Shown here piece by piece: positions 17,226 to 25,184 of a stretch of DNA of 26,056 nt (positions are counted from its first letter, which is position 1; each line of letters starts with the position of its first letter). A model generated the notes under the pieces. That model saw only the letters and a program-made list of their open reading frames with translations, ran no database searches and was not told the origin of the DNA. A program made the translations under genes and the position numbers. Source of the DNA: Flavobacterium sp. (GTDB lineage Bacteria; Bacteroidota; Bacteroidia; Flavobacteriales; Flavobacteriaceae); the NCBI GenBank assembly GCA_023253295.1, contig JALRGZ010000083.1, forward strand, positions 1 to 26,056, in the 5' to 3' direction.

Positions 17226-18806
17226 TTACAAGATGTAATTGGTATTAATAAAGTTAGATTCTTTACTATTCAATAATTCTTGTAATATTTCGTTATTATA
17301 AGCATTGTCTTTAGAAGCCACAAATGTTCTAATAGAAAATGAGCGTAAAGCGTCAAAAACACTTAATGTACCTACTGCAGAATCTTTACGTCCTGTAAAT
17401 GGATACACATCCGGTCCACGTTGGCATGAACTATTTAAGTTTACTCTACAAACCAAGTTTACTAAAGCATCAATAAGCGGTGCTAACGTTTTACTATCCT
17501 TACCAAACAAACTTACTTGTTGACCATAGTTAGATTCAGCCATATCATTTAATGGTTCCTGAATATCTTTGAAAGTCATAATTGGCACAACTGGACCAAA
17601 TTGCTCTTCGTGATACACACGCATTTCTTTATTCACTGGGAATAAAACTGCAGGGAAAATATAATTTTCAGAAATTTGCCCACCTTTAGCATTGATAATT
17701 GAAGCTCCTTTACTCGTTGCATCATCAATTAATCCTTGAATATAAGCTGGTTTTTCTACTTCTGGTAGCGGAGTCAAAGAAACTGATTTATCCCAAGGAT
17801 TACCATAAACCAATTCATCTACTGCTTTTGAAAATCTCTTATTAAATTCCTCAGCAATAGACTCATGTACATATAAAACTTTTAAAGCAGTACAACGCTG
17901 TCCGTTAAAAGATAAGGTACCGGTAATACATTCTGAAATAGCCAAATCTAAATCGGCATCCGGTAAAATAATCGCTGGATTTTTAGCTTCTAATCCTAAA
18001 ACCAAACGCAATCTGTTTTTGTTTGGATGTTGATCTTGTAAAGCAATTGCCGATTTACTGTTTCCTATTAATGCCAGAATATCAATTTTTCCGGATTTCA
18101 TAATTGGAGAAGCAATCTCTCTACCTCTTCCGTAAACAATGTTAATTGCTCCTTTTGGAAAACTTGACTGGAAAGCTTCTAATAAAGGTGAAATCAATAA
18201 CACTCCATTTTTAGCCGGTTTAAAAATTACAGGATTACCCATAATTAAAGCCGGAATCAATAAAGAGAAAGTCTCATTTAAAGGATAATTGTAAGGTCCT
18301 AAACAAAGCACAACTCCAATTGGACCTCTACGAATCATCGCATTTACGCCCTGACTTTTTGTAAAATGAGCATTACTTCTGTCTAATTGTTTGTAATGTT
18401 CAATAGTATCGTAGATATAATCTACTGTTCTGTCGAATTCCTTCTGAGAATCACCTAATGATTTTCCAATTTCCCACATCAATAATTTAACTACTTCTTC
18501 CCTTGTAGTTTTCATTTTTGACACGAAATCTTCCATACATTTAATACGATCGGCAACTTTCATTGTAGGCCATAAACCTTGACCATTATTAAAAGCCTTG
18601 CTAGCAGACTCCACTACTTCATTAGCTTCTGCTTCTCCCATAAAAGGAATACTTCCTAACAAAGTAGGTGCATATTCGTCTGTTGAAGAAATAGTAGAAT
18701 AAACCTCAGTAGTTTTTCCTGTCCATTTTTTTAATTCGCCGTTAACCAAATAGGTATCTTGGTGTAATAATGTTTTTATCTTAAATTCTTCTGGGATTGA
18801 ATTCAT
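17226..18806 (-). CDS. gapN: NADP-dependent non-phosphorylating glyceraldehyde-3-phosphate dehydrogenase (GapN-like aldehyde dehydrogenase)
   Basis: Aldehyde dehydrogenase superfamily enzyme of 526 residues, best matched to GapN, which oxidises glyceraldehyde 3-phosphate directly to 3-phosphoglycerate and yields NADPH without ATP. Visible active-site features: GPYNYPLNE (oxyanion N173 region), NPVIFKPAKNG (cofactor K196 region), the general-base glutamate in LGLEAKNPAII (E273) and the catalytic cysteine in NGQRCTALKV (C305). The C-terminal QRGPDVYPFTGRKDSAVGTL is GapN-like. The usual LELGG is changed to LGLEAKN, as in some GapN relatives, so substrate assignment carries some doubt. It follows the rhodanese gene by 44 nt without a terminator or obvious promoter, so the two may be co-transcribed. 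It converges on araR. Confidence 0.8.
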   Translation of the reverse strand: MNSIPEEFKIKTLLHQDTYLVNGELKKWTGKTTEVYSTISSTDEYAPTLLGSIPFMGEAEANEVVESASKAFNNGQGLWPTMKVADRIKCMEDFVSKMKTTREEVVKLLMWEIGKSLGDSQKEFDRTVDYIYDTIEHYKQLDRSNAHFTKSQGVNAMIRRGPIGVVLCLGPYNYPLNETFSLLIPALIMGNPVIFKPAKNGVLLISPLLEAFQSSFPKGAINIVYGRGREIASPIMKSGKIDILALIGNSKSAIALQDQHPNKNRLRLVLGLEAKNPAIILPDADLDLAISECITGTLSFNGQRCTALKVLYVHESIAEEFNKRFSKAVDELVYGNPWDKSVSLTPLPEVEKPAYIQGLIDDATSKGASIINAKGGQISENYIFPAVLFPVNKEMRVYHEEQFGPVVPIMTFKDIQEPLNDMAESNYGQQVSLFGKDSKTLAPLIDALVNLVCRVNLNSSCQRGPDVYPFTGRKDSAVGTLSVFDALRSFSIRTFVASKDNAYNNEILQELLNSKESNFINTNYIL

Positions 18807-18850
18807 CTATTTTGTAGTTTTTCTAGTTAGTTAATTAATTTATCAGTGGA

Positions 18851-19156
18851 TTAAACCACGTCTCCTTCCCATTCTAACATACCACCCAATAAATTGAAGG
18901 TATTATCAAATCCTAATTCATTCATTATTTCGCAAGCCTTTGCACTTCTAGCACCTGAACGACAATAGATATAGTAATTCTTACTCTTATCTAATTTTTC
19001 TATTTCAGAAATAAAACCCTGACCTTGGTGGATATCAATGTTAATTGCATTAGGAATTATTCCTTCATCACATTCGGCTTCTGTTCTTACGTCTAAAATT
19101 ACTGCATTCCCATCTTCTTCGAGTTGAGCAATCCAATCTTCTTGTGTTAAATTCAT
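18851..19156 (-). CDS. Single-domain rhodanese (sulfurtransferase)
   Basis: Cytoplasmic rhodanese-like protein of 101 residues, a complete single domain. It has the substrate-fold motif VILDVRTEAECDEGIIPNAINI and an intact active-site loop CRSGARS with the persulfide-forming Cys65. There is no signal peptide. It probably carries or transfers sulfane sulfur; the in vivo donor and acceptor are unknown. It is divergent from the Crp/Fnr gene (329-nt gap) and precedes gapN on the same strand. With the persulfide dioxygenase fusion further right it forms part of a sulfur-handling group. Confidence 0.9.
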   Translation of the reverse strand: MNLTQEDWIAQLEEDGNAVILDVRTEAECDEGIIPNAINIDIHQGQGFISEIEKLDKSKNYYIYCRSGARSAKACEIMNELGFDNTFNLLGGMLEWEGDVV

Positions 19157-19485
19157 AATACTGTTGTGTTTTTTGTAAAATTACGATGTTTTTGCAAAAA
19201 TATAGTCTCTAATATTTGAATTAGCAAATATTTTAAAGAAAACGTTTTAGTGGAGCTACAATACTCAGCAAAAAGTAGAATCCCCTACAATTTTATTAAA
19301 AACCACCTCAATTTTATCCTTATAAATACAATATCCACAATTTAACTTTTCAATTATATTCTCAATATTCTTAACAAAACATTCAATAACTATCGCTAAA
19401 TTTTAACTACTTTTACCGAAGTCTTATATTTTAACCTCAAAAACCGACATATCAATAAGATTTTTACTTTTTAAAACCCTACAAA
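19157..19485. promoter_or_regulatory. Divergent intergenic region, rhodanese and Crp/Fnr promoters
   Basis: This 329-nt non-coding stretch holds a minus-strand promoter for the rhodanese: TTTG (19225-19228), 22 nt, then TATTTTTG (19195-19202), matching the flavobacterial pattern. Two palindromes lie at or above it: AATATTTG-N6-CAAATATT (19211-19232), which overlaps the -33 element, and AAAACGTTTT (19239-19248). A third short palindrome, GTAAAATTAC (19175-19184), lies near the expected start of transcription. On the plus strand no convincing -7 element for crp was found, only near-matches such as TACTTTTT. No ORF or RNA gene is seen. Confidence 0.45.
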
Positions 19486-20121
19486 ATGTCTGAAGAAATA
19501 ATTACATTAAAAAAAGCCTTTCCTAATTTTTCCAATGAGCTAATCAAGGAGATTGAAGCCAACTCTAGTTTTCAAACTTTTAAAGCAGGTGATGTTATCA
19601 TGCGAACGGGACAATACATCAAAAGCACCATACTAATCCTCAAAGGACAATTAAAAATCTACCGTGAAGGTGAAGATGGAGAAGAATTTTTAATGTATTA
19701 TTTACAACCTGGACAAGCCTGTGCCATTTCGTTGATCTGTTCTACGAAGAATCAAAGCAGTCAAATTACCGCAAAAGTAGTTGAAGATGTTGAAGCTATT
19801 ACAATTCCATTAGCCTTAATGGACAAATGGATGATGACACACCGTTCCTGGTACGAATTTGTAATTTACACTTACAGAACAAGATTTGAAGAAGTATTAG
19901 AAGTAATAGATAACATTGCTTTCAGAGCTATGGACGAACGTTTGGAATTCTATCTAAAACGTCATGCAAAAGCTTGTGGTTGTAAAGAAATCAACTTATC
20001 TCATCAGGAAATAGCTCTTGAATTAAATACTTCCAGAGAAGTTGTTTCTCGTTTATTAAAAAAAATGGAACAAAGAGGATTATTACGTTTACACCGAAAC
20101 CAAATCGAACTCTTAATGTAA
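19486..20121 (+). CDS. Crp/Fnr-family transcriptional regulator
   Basis: 211-residue regulator: cyclic-nucleotide-binding-type sensor domain (about 20-115, FKAGDVIMRTGQYIKSTILI), dimer helix (about 120-155, EEVLEVIDNIAFRAMDERL) and a winged helix-turn-helix (about 168-208, LSHQEIALELNTSREVVSRL). The recognition helix reads SREVVSR; its R184, E185 and R189 match the CRP residues that read TGTGA, and TGTGA-type repeats occur before the two nearby sulfur genes. The FNR N-terminal cysteine cluster is absent, so it is not a classical iron-sulfur FNR. Four cysteines occur as two close pairs, C79/C85 in the sensor and C164/C166 just before the HTH, which could act as a thiol switch. The effector is unknown; a sulfide or persulfide signal is an inference from neighbours. 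Confidence 0.88.
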   Translation: MSEEIITLKKAFPNFSNELIKEIEANSSFQTFKAGDVIMRTGQYIKSTILILKGQLKIYREGEDGEEFLMYYLQPGQACAISLICSTKNQSSQITAKVVEDVEAITIPLALMDKWMMTHRSWYEFVIYTYRTRFEEVLEVIDNIAFRAMDERLEFYLKRHAKACGCKEINLSHQEIALELNTSREVVSRLLKKMEQRGLLRLHRNQIELLM

Positions 20122-20135
20122 AAAAAATGATCCGT

Positions 20136-20179
20136 GTGACAAATGTTACTGTGGTTAGTCTAAATACTTCCAACCTTTG
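20136..20179 (+). promoter_or_regulatory. tauE promoter with CRP-like operator
   Basis: Operator GTGAC-AAAT-GTTAC (20136-20149) flanked as TGTGAC...GTTACT, that is TGTGA-N6-TTACT. The -7-like element is AACCTTTG (20172-20179, one mismatch to TANNTTTG). Operator centre to the end of the -7 element is 36.5 nt, placing the centre near -42, the class II activator position. There is no -33 TTTG, which suits activator dependence. The leader before the ATG would be very short (about 9 nt). Confidence 0.6.
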
Positions 20180-20193
20180 TAAAAAAATTACAA

Positions 20194-20982
20194 ATGGAAT
20201 ATTTCGGTTATTTAGCTTCAATAATAATAGGTCTATCATTAGGATTAATTGGTGGCGGTGGTTCAATACTTACTATACCTATTTTGGTTTACTTATTCAA
20301 AGTCGATCCTGAATTAGCAACTAGTTATTCACTATTTATCGTTGGTGCTACCTCTTTATATGGCGGTTTCAGTCACTATAGATTGGGTAATTTAAAATTA
20401 AAAACGGCTCTTTATTTTGCCATCCCTTCCATTTTTTCCATTTTAATCATAAGAGAAGTTATCTTTCCAAAAATAGCCAACACACTTTTCACTATAGCTT
20501 CTTATGCGGTTTCTAAAAACTTATTAATCATGATTGTTTTCGCGATTCTAATGATTAGCGCATCCATATCGATGATAAAAAAGAACAAAAAAGAAGTTTT
20601 AGTACACAAAACAAATTATCCGCAATTAGCCCTAATTGGATTTCTTGTTGGAATTGTAACAGGTTTTCTAGGTGCAGGAGGAGGATTTTTAATTATTCCA
20701 GCTTTGTTATTCTTTGCCAATTTACCGATGAAACAAGCTGTAGGAACTTCTTTGTTGATTATTTTCATCAACTCTGCCATAGGTTTCGCAGGCGATTTAT
20801 ACCTTAACACTCCTATTGATTACGCTCTTTTATTAACTATTTCAGCCATGGCTTTCATTGGAATGTTTATTGGCGTTCTTCTTTCTAAAAAAATTGATGG
20901 AAGTAAACTAAAACCTATTTTTGGATGGTTTGTTTTAGTGATGGGAATTTATATCATCTTTAAAGAAATTATGTTTAAATAA
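20194..20982 (+). CDS. TauE/SafE-family membrane permease
   Basis: Integral inner-membrane protein of 262 residues with about eight hydrophobic segments. It shows the internal duplication of the TauE/SafE (sulfite exporter/TSUP) family: a glycine-rich motif in each half, GLSLGLIGGGGSILTIPILV near the N-terminus and GIVTGFLGAGGGFLIIPALL near the middle. Members move sulfite, sulfoacetate, thiosulfate or other anions; the substrate here is unknown, but the neighbours favour an oxidised or reduced sulfur compound. It lies 72 nt downstream of the Crp/Fnr gene and has its own CRP-like operator. A strong terminator follows. Confidence 0.88.
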   Translation: MEYFGYLASIIIGLSLGLIGGGGSILTIPILVYLFKVDPELATSYSLFIVGATSLYGGFSHYRLGNLKLKTALYFAIPSIFSILIIREVIFPKIANTLFTIASYAVSKNLLIMIVFAILMISASISMIKKNKKEVLVHKTNYPQLALIGFLVGIVTGFLGAGGGFLIIPALLFFANLPMKQAVGTSLLIIFINSAIGFAGDLYLNTPIDYALLLTISAMAFIGMFIGVLLSKKIDGSKLKPIFGWFVLVMGIYIIFKEIMFK

Positions 20983-21023
20983 TAATCTTTTACCTATTGA
21001 AAATTACAAACTAGTTAATTATA

Positions 21024-21062
21024 AAAAGAGCCCATTTTATGCGATTTAAAATGGGCTCTTTT
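21024..21062. terminator. Bidirectional terminator between tauE and cydB
   Basis: Perfect 16-bp stem: AAAAGAGCCCATTTTA (21024-21039) with TAAAATGGGCTCTTTT (21047-21062), 7-nt loop, A-run and T-run at the ends. It serves the convergent tauE and cydAB transcripts. Confidence 0.92.
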
Positions 21063-21082
21063 GCATTTTTAACTATCCAAAA

Positions 21083-22159
21083 TCAATGTTGCCCATAACC
21101 TACATCATCCATCTTCCCTTTGAAAACTTTGTATTGGATGGTAAAATAGCCTATTACTAAAATCAAAGCAACAACAAACCAATATACTCCTACAGACAAT
21201 GCATACTCTCCATTGGCAACATTGTAAATTGTTAAAGAAGGACTGATTTTATTCGTAGACGGTAAAACTTCAGGAAAAATAGAAGCTGTAGTTGAAGTAA
21301 ATCCCCCAACAAGGAACATACTTGAAAATAAAAAACCTGTTCCATCTTTCTTAAAAGTTCTCACTTTAAACAAACCAAACAAACCTACAAATGTGATAAG
21401 CGGAAAAATAAAAAGTAACGGATTCTCTAAAAAGTTATGAAAAGGTTCTTTTTCGATAATGTGCCAAACAGATAAAGAAACAATTACCAAAGCCAGCAAC
21501 ACAAAATTCATTTTATAAACCATTTGCTTTAATTGTTCATTTAGTGAAGAATTGGTTTTATAAATAATCCAATTGGCACCATGAATCATCAAAGCCACCA
21601 CACTTACAACCCCCAGAAAAAGGGTAAACCAGTCGATAATCCCTAATTCAGTTGCAGTAGGACTAAAACTTGGATTCCACAAAGGCAAAAAGAAAAAGTG
21701 TGCTTCCTGAGTTGCTACTCCATTTACTACCATACCTAAATTCACTCCACGAACTACGTTTCCTAATGCCATTCCAAAAAACAAAGCCAATAATAAACTC
21801 GCAATTCCAAAGGCTTTATCCCAAACTGCTTCCCACATTTTATTATGAATTTGTCCTCGCAATTCTAAACCTACAGCTCTAAAAATAAGTAGCCATAAAA
21901 TCATCATCAAAGGCAAATAAAACCCACTAAAAGAAGCTGCATACAAAGTAGGAAAAGCATAAAACAACACCCCGCCGCCGGCAATTAGCCAAACTTCATT
22001 GGCATCCCAAAAAGGACCTATAGCATTCGTAATTGCTTTTTTATCTTTATCTGTTTTAGCAAAAAACAAATGAATAATTCCTGCTCCAAAATCATAACCA
22101 TCCAACACTAAATAAGTTGCCAAAATGCCTATTAATACAATATACCAAAAAAATTCCAT
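21083..22159 (-). CDS. cydB: Cytochrome bd ubiquinol oxidase subunit II
   Basis: Second core subunit of cytochrome bd, a terminal oxidase that reduces oxygen to water at the inner membrane and is used under low oxygen. The 358-residue polytopic protein has the family N-terminus (YLVLDGYDFGAGI), then GPFWDANEVWLIAGGGVLFYAFP and LRGQIHNKMWEAVWDKAFGI, all characteristic of CydB. It starts 3 nt after the cydA stop codon, so the two are translationally coupled. No cydX-like small ORF follows before the terminator at 21024-21062. Cytochrome bd is known to resist sulfide, which fits the sulfur genes on both sides. Confidence 0.95.
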   Translation of the reverse strand: MEFFWYIVLIGILATYLVLDGYDFGAGIIHLFFAKTDKDKKAITNAIGPFWDANEVWLIAGGGVLFYAFPTLYAASFSGFYLPLMMILWLLIFRAVGLELRGQIHNKMWEAVWDKAFGIASLLLALFFGMALGNVVRGVNLGMVVNGVATQEAHFFFLPLWNPSFSPTATELGIIDWFTLFLGVVSVVALMIHGANWIIYKTNSSLNEQLKQMVYKMNFVLLALVIVSLSVWHIIEKEPFHNFLENPLLFIFPLITFVGLFGLFKVRTFKKDGTGFLFSSMFLVGGFTSTTASIFPEVLPSTNKISPSLTIYNVANGEYALSVGVYWFVVALILVIGYFTIQYKVFKGKMDDVGYGQH

Positions 22160-22162
22160 AGT

Positions 22163-23494
22163 TTATTTTTTTACTGGTTCAGGACCATGATAAATAATTT
22201 TCCCAACTAAAATAGCAAACAACATCCCTAACAAAGCATACAAACCTACAAAGCCCATTAAGGTAAATAAAGTGTTTCCTGAAGAAACGGTTGGCGAAGC
22301 ACCGTCTGCTGTTCGTAACAAATCATACACTAACCAGGGTTGCCTTCCTAACTCAGCCGTGTACCATCCAGTGGTATTAGCTATATAAGGAAAAGGCATT
22401 AGAAACATAAAAGACCACAAAAGCCATTTGGTTTGAAACAATTGTTTTCGGGTCAATTGAAAAGCCGCCAATACCATCACTCCAATAAAGAGCGTCCCTA
22501 AACCAACCATAATATGATAGGCATAATACAATCCGGAAATATTCGTTGGATGTACATCAACAGGAAATTGATCCAATCCTTTTACCTCTGTATCCCAGTT
22601 TCCATAAGTCAAAAAACTCAAAACATTGGGTACAGCAATCTTATTATCTAGTTTTTTATCTTTTACATCGGGTTGTCCAATCAATACAATCTCAGCTCCT
22701 TTTTTCTCAGTATGAAAAATCCCCTCCATAGCTGCAAAGGTTACCGGTTGGTGTTTTACTACATTTTTAGCCAATAAATCACCCGTTGGCATCGCAACAA
22801 TAATACTCGAAATCAACCCGAAAACAACTCCGGTTTTCAGGAATAATTTTCCATAGGAAACATTCTTATTCCATAAAATATAAAAAGCCCCAATTCCTGC
22901 CACTACAAACGAACTTGTTACTAAAGAAGCAGCCTGATTATGTAAATAAGACGGCCACAACCAAACATTGGCAAATAAAGCCTCAAAATTATTCAGTACA
23001 AACTTTCCGTTTTCCAATATTTCATAACCTACCGGATTTTGCATCCAGGAATGAGTAGCAATAATTAAAAAGCCACTGGCCCAGGAGCCTAAACAAATCA
23101 ACAATCCGGTTACAAAATGCCAACGATGTCCAAGAATCTTTTCACCAAACAAAAACATTCCTAAAAAGGAAGATTCTAAAAAGAAAGAAAACATACCTTC
23201 CATAGCCAGCGTTTGTCCAATAATACCTCCTGTAAGTTCTGAGAATTTGGCCCAATTAGTACCAAATTGAAATTCCATTGGAATCCCCGTTACCACACCC
23301 ATTGCAAAATTAAGCGCAAACACTTTCATCCAAAAATGAGTCGCTTTGTTATAGTGAGGATCATTTGTTTTTAGAAATTTCCATTTGAAATAAACAACGA
23401 TTAATGAAAGTCCCATTGTCAATTGTGGAAATAAGTAGTGGAAAGTGATCGTAAATGCAAATTGCATGCGATCATAAAAAAGCATTTCTTCCAT
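22163..23494 (-). CDS. cydA: Cytochrome bd ubiquinol oxidase subunit I
   Basis: Haem-carrying, quinol-oxidising subunit of cytochrome bd, 443 residues and polytopic. Family residues are visible at the expected places: haem ligands H19 (FTITFHYLF), H185 (SYLHNQAAS) and M329 (YHIMVGLG), glutamates E99 and E107 (AMEGMFSFFLESS) and the GRQPW motif (383-387). The Q loop is of the short type; the long insertion of the E. coli protein is missing. It heads the cydAB operon and is divergent from the persulfide dioxygenase gene (193 nt apart). Its promoter has an exact TANNTTTG element. Confidence 0.96.
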   Translation of the reverse strand: MEEMLFYDRMQFAFTITFHYLFPQLTMGLSLIVVYFKWKFLKTNDPHYNKATHFWMKVFALNFAMGVVTGIPMEFQFGTNWAKFSELTGGIIGQTLAMEGMFSFFLESSFLGMFLFGEKILGHRWHFVTGLLICLGSWASGFLIIATHSWMQNPVGYEILENGKFVLNNFEALFANVWLWPSYLHNQAASLVTSSFVVAGIGAFYILWNKNVSYGKLFLKTGVVFGLISSIIVAMPTGDLLAKNVVKHQPVTFAAMEGIFHTEKKGAEIVLIGQPDVKDKKLDNKIAVPNVLSFLTYGNWDTEVKGLDQFPVDVHPTNISGLYYAYHIMVGLGTLFIGVMVLAAFQLTRKQLFQTKWLLWSFMFLMPFPYIANTTGWYTAELGRQPWLVYDLLRTADGASPTVSSGNTLFTLMGFVGLYALLGMLFAILVGKIIYHGPEPVKK

Positions 23495-23517
23495 GAAAAA
23501 GGATTTATTTTATAGCA

Positions 23518-23525
23518 CAAATTTA
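23518..23525 (-). promoter_or_regulatory. cydAB promoter, -7 element
   Basis: Minus-strand TAAATTTG, an exact TANNTTTG match, 23 nt before the cydA start. No clear -33 TTTG at 19-22 nt. A degenerate CRP-like repeat, GTG-N8-CAC (23559-23572, reading AGTGA-N6-ACACG on the minus strand), lies 47.5 nt from the end of this element, 11 nt further than in the two better sites. Confidence 0.5.
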
Positions 23526-23616
23526 AATCAAATGCCTCGAAAAGCCTGACGAAAAACCGTGTTTTAATTCACTTTTTTCAGATTCAGAAAATTAATTTAC
23601 AATAAAAATCGATAAT

Positions 23617-23660
23617 GTAACTTTAGTCACTATATGCGCCTGATGTATGCTCTATCTTTG
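23617..23660 (+). promoter_or_regulatory. Promoter of the persulfide dioxygenase operon with CRP-like operator
   Basis: Operator GTAAC-TTTA-GTCAC (23617-23630), the reverse complement of which, GTGAC-TAAA-GTTAC, matches the tauE operator GTGAC-AAAT-GTTAC except in the spacer. The -7 element is TATCTTTG (23653-23660), an exact TANNTTTG. Operator centre to the end of the -7 element is 36.5 nt, identical to tauE. No -33 TTTG is present. The promoter also fixes the start codon at 23688. Confidence 0.65.
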
Positions 23661-23687
23661 TTACATCAAATTAAAAAAATCATCTTT

Positions 23688-25106
23688 ATGAAAATAGAAC
23701 AAATATATACAGGATGTCTGGCTCAGGGAGCTTATTACATTACTTCGAATGGAGAAGCAGCAATTATTGACCCATTACGTGAAGTACAACCTTATTTAGA
23801 TCGTTTAGAACGTGACAATGTGAAACTAAAATATATTTTTGAAACGCATTTCCATGCCGATTTCGTTTCAGGCCACGTAGATTTGAGTAAAGAGACTGGT
23901 GCTTCTATTGTTTATGGACCAACTGCCCAACCTGAATTTGACGCTATCATTGCAACTGACGGACAAGAATTCACTATTGGAAACATCACTATAAAAGCGT
24001 TGCACACTCCAGGACACACTATGGAAAGTACTACGTATTTATTACTTGATGAAAATGGAAACCAACATGCTATTTTCTCCGGAGATACTTTGTTCATTGG
24101 AGATGTTGGTCGTCCTGATTTAGCTCAAAAAGCAGCTCATATGACACAGGAGCAATTGGCAGCCACTTTATATCATTCGTTAAGAGATAAAATCATGACT
24201 TTACCGGATGATGTTATCGTTTATCCAGCTCACGGTGCAGGGAGTGCCTGTGGTAAAAATATGAGTAAAGAAACTGTTTCAACAATTGGTAATCAAAAAG
24301 CAACTAATTATGCTTTAAGAGCTAATATGACAGAAGCCGAATTCATCAAAGAAGTTACAGATGGTTTATTGCCTCCTCCGGCTTATTTTGGAATGAATGT
24401 AGCGATGAACAAACAAGGCTACGAAAGTTTTGAAAATGTATTAAACCAAGGAATGGTTGCTATTCCTGCTGCAGATTTTGAAGCGGTAGTTGAAGAAACA
24501 GGCGCTTTAATATTAGATACCCGAAAAAATACTGTTTTCGTAAACGGATACATTCCCCAATCAATCAATATTGGAATCGAAGGTGATTTTGCTCCATGGG
24601 TTGGTGCACTGATTGCTGATGTAAGACAACCTATCGTTTTAGTAACTGAAATTCATCAGGAAGAAGAAGCCGTAACTCGCTTAAGTCGTGTAGGTTTTGA
24701 CAATATCCTTGGACATTTAGAAGGAGGATTTGATGCTTGGAAAAATGCCGGTAACGAAATTGATACTATCCACCGAATTACAGCAGAAGAGTTTGCTAAT
24801 GAAGTAAAAATTGGCGAAAGTAAAATCATTGACGTTCGTAAAGAAAGTGAATATGCCGCCGAACATGTAGAAGAAGCTTATTCTAAACCTTTGGCTTACA
24901 TTAATGACTGGATTAAAGATATTAATCCACAAGAGCCATTTTATTTACATTGTGCCGGAGGATACCGAAGTATGATTGCTGCCTCAATTTTACAAGCCAG
25001 AGGTTTTAGAAATTTCACTGAAATTGAAGGTGGTTTCAATGCTATTGCAAAAACAACAGTTCCAAAAACAAATTTTGTTTGTCAAAGCAAAACACTAAGT
25101 AGCTAA
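23688..25106 (+). CDS. Persulfide dioxygenase-rhodanese fusion (MBL-fold, ETHE1-like)
   Basis: 472-residue protein with an N-terminal metallo-beta-lactamase domain of the persulfide dioxygenase type and two C-terminal rhodanese domains. It should oxidise glutathione or other thiol persulfides to sulfite with a mononuclear iron. Metal-site motifs: THFHADFVSGH (H54, H56, D58), HTPGH (H110), GDTLFIGDVGRPD (D133) and YPAHGAGSACG. The first rhodanese (about 262-355) lacks the active cysteine (LVTEIHQEEEA); the second (about 365-455) has CAGGYRS with Cys422. The longer ORF starts at 23634, but the -7 element lies inside that extension, so I chose the ATG at 23688. It leads a likely operon with DUF2892 and a methyltransferase. 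Confidence 0.9.
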   Translation: MKIEQIYTGCLAQGAYYITSNGEAAIIDPLREVQPYLDRLERDNVKLKYIFETHFHADFVSGHVDLSKETGASIVYGPTAQPEFDAIIATDGQEFTIGNITIKALHTPGHTMESTTYLLLDENGNQHAIFSGDTLFIGDVGRPDLAQKAAHMTQEQLAATLYHSLRDKIMTLPDDVIVYPAHGAGSACGKNMSKETVSTIGNQKATNYALRANMTEAEFIKEVTDGLLPPPAYFGMNVAMNKQGYESFENVLNQGMVAIPAADFEAVVEETGALILDTRKNTVFVNGYIPQSINIGIEGDFAPWVGALIADVRQPIVLVTEIHQEEEAVTRLSRVGFDNILGHLEGGFDAWKNAGNEIDTIHRITAEEFANEVKIGESKIIDVRKESEYAAEHVEEAYSKPLAYINDWIKDINPQEPFYLHCAGGYRSMIAASILQARGFRNFTEIEGGFNAIAKTTVPKTNFVCQSKTLSS

Positions 25107-25184
25107 ATACTTGATTTTAAATAGATTTATCCGTAAATTTATATAATTATCGAATGAATTAGTAACCTTAAAATTGTAGAAATC

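Noticed and set aside
19991..20266. Minus-strand open frame spanning the crp-tauE gap
   Set aside because: It overlaps the end of crp, the tauE promoter and the tauE start; composition is not protein-like and it has no leader.
23634..23687. Upstream extension of the persulfide dioxygenase ORF
   Set aside because: The exact TATCTTTG -7 element lies inside it, and the family N-terminus begins at MKIEQIYTG (23688).
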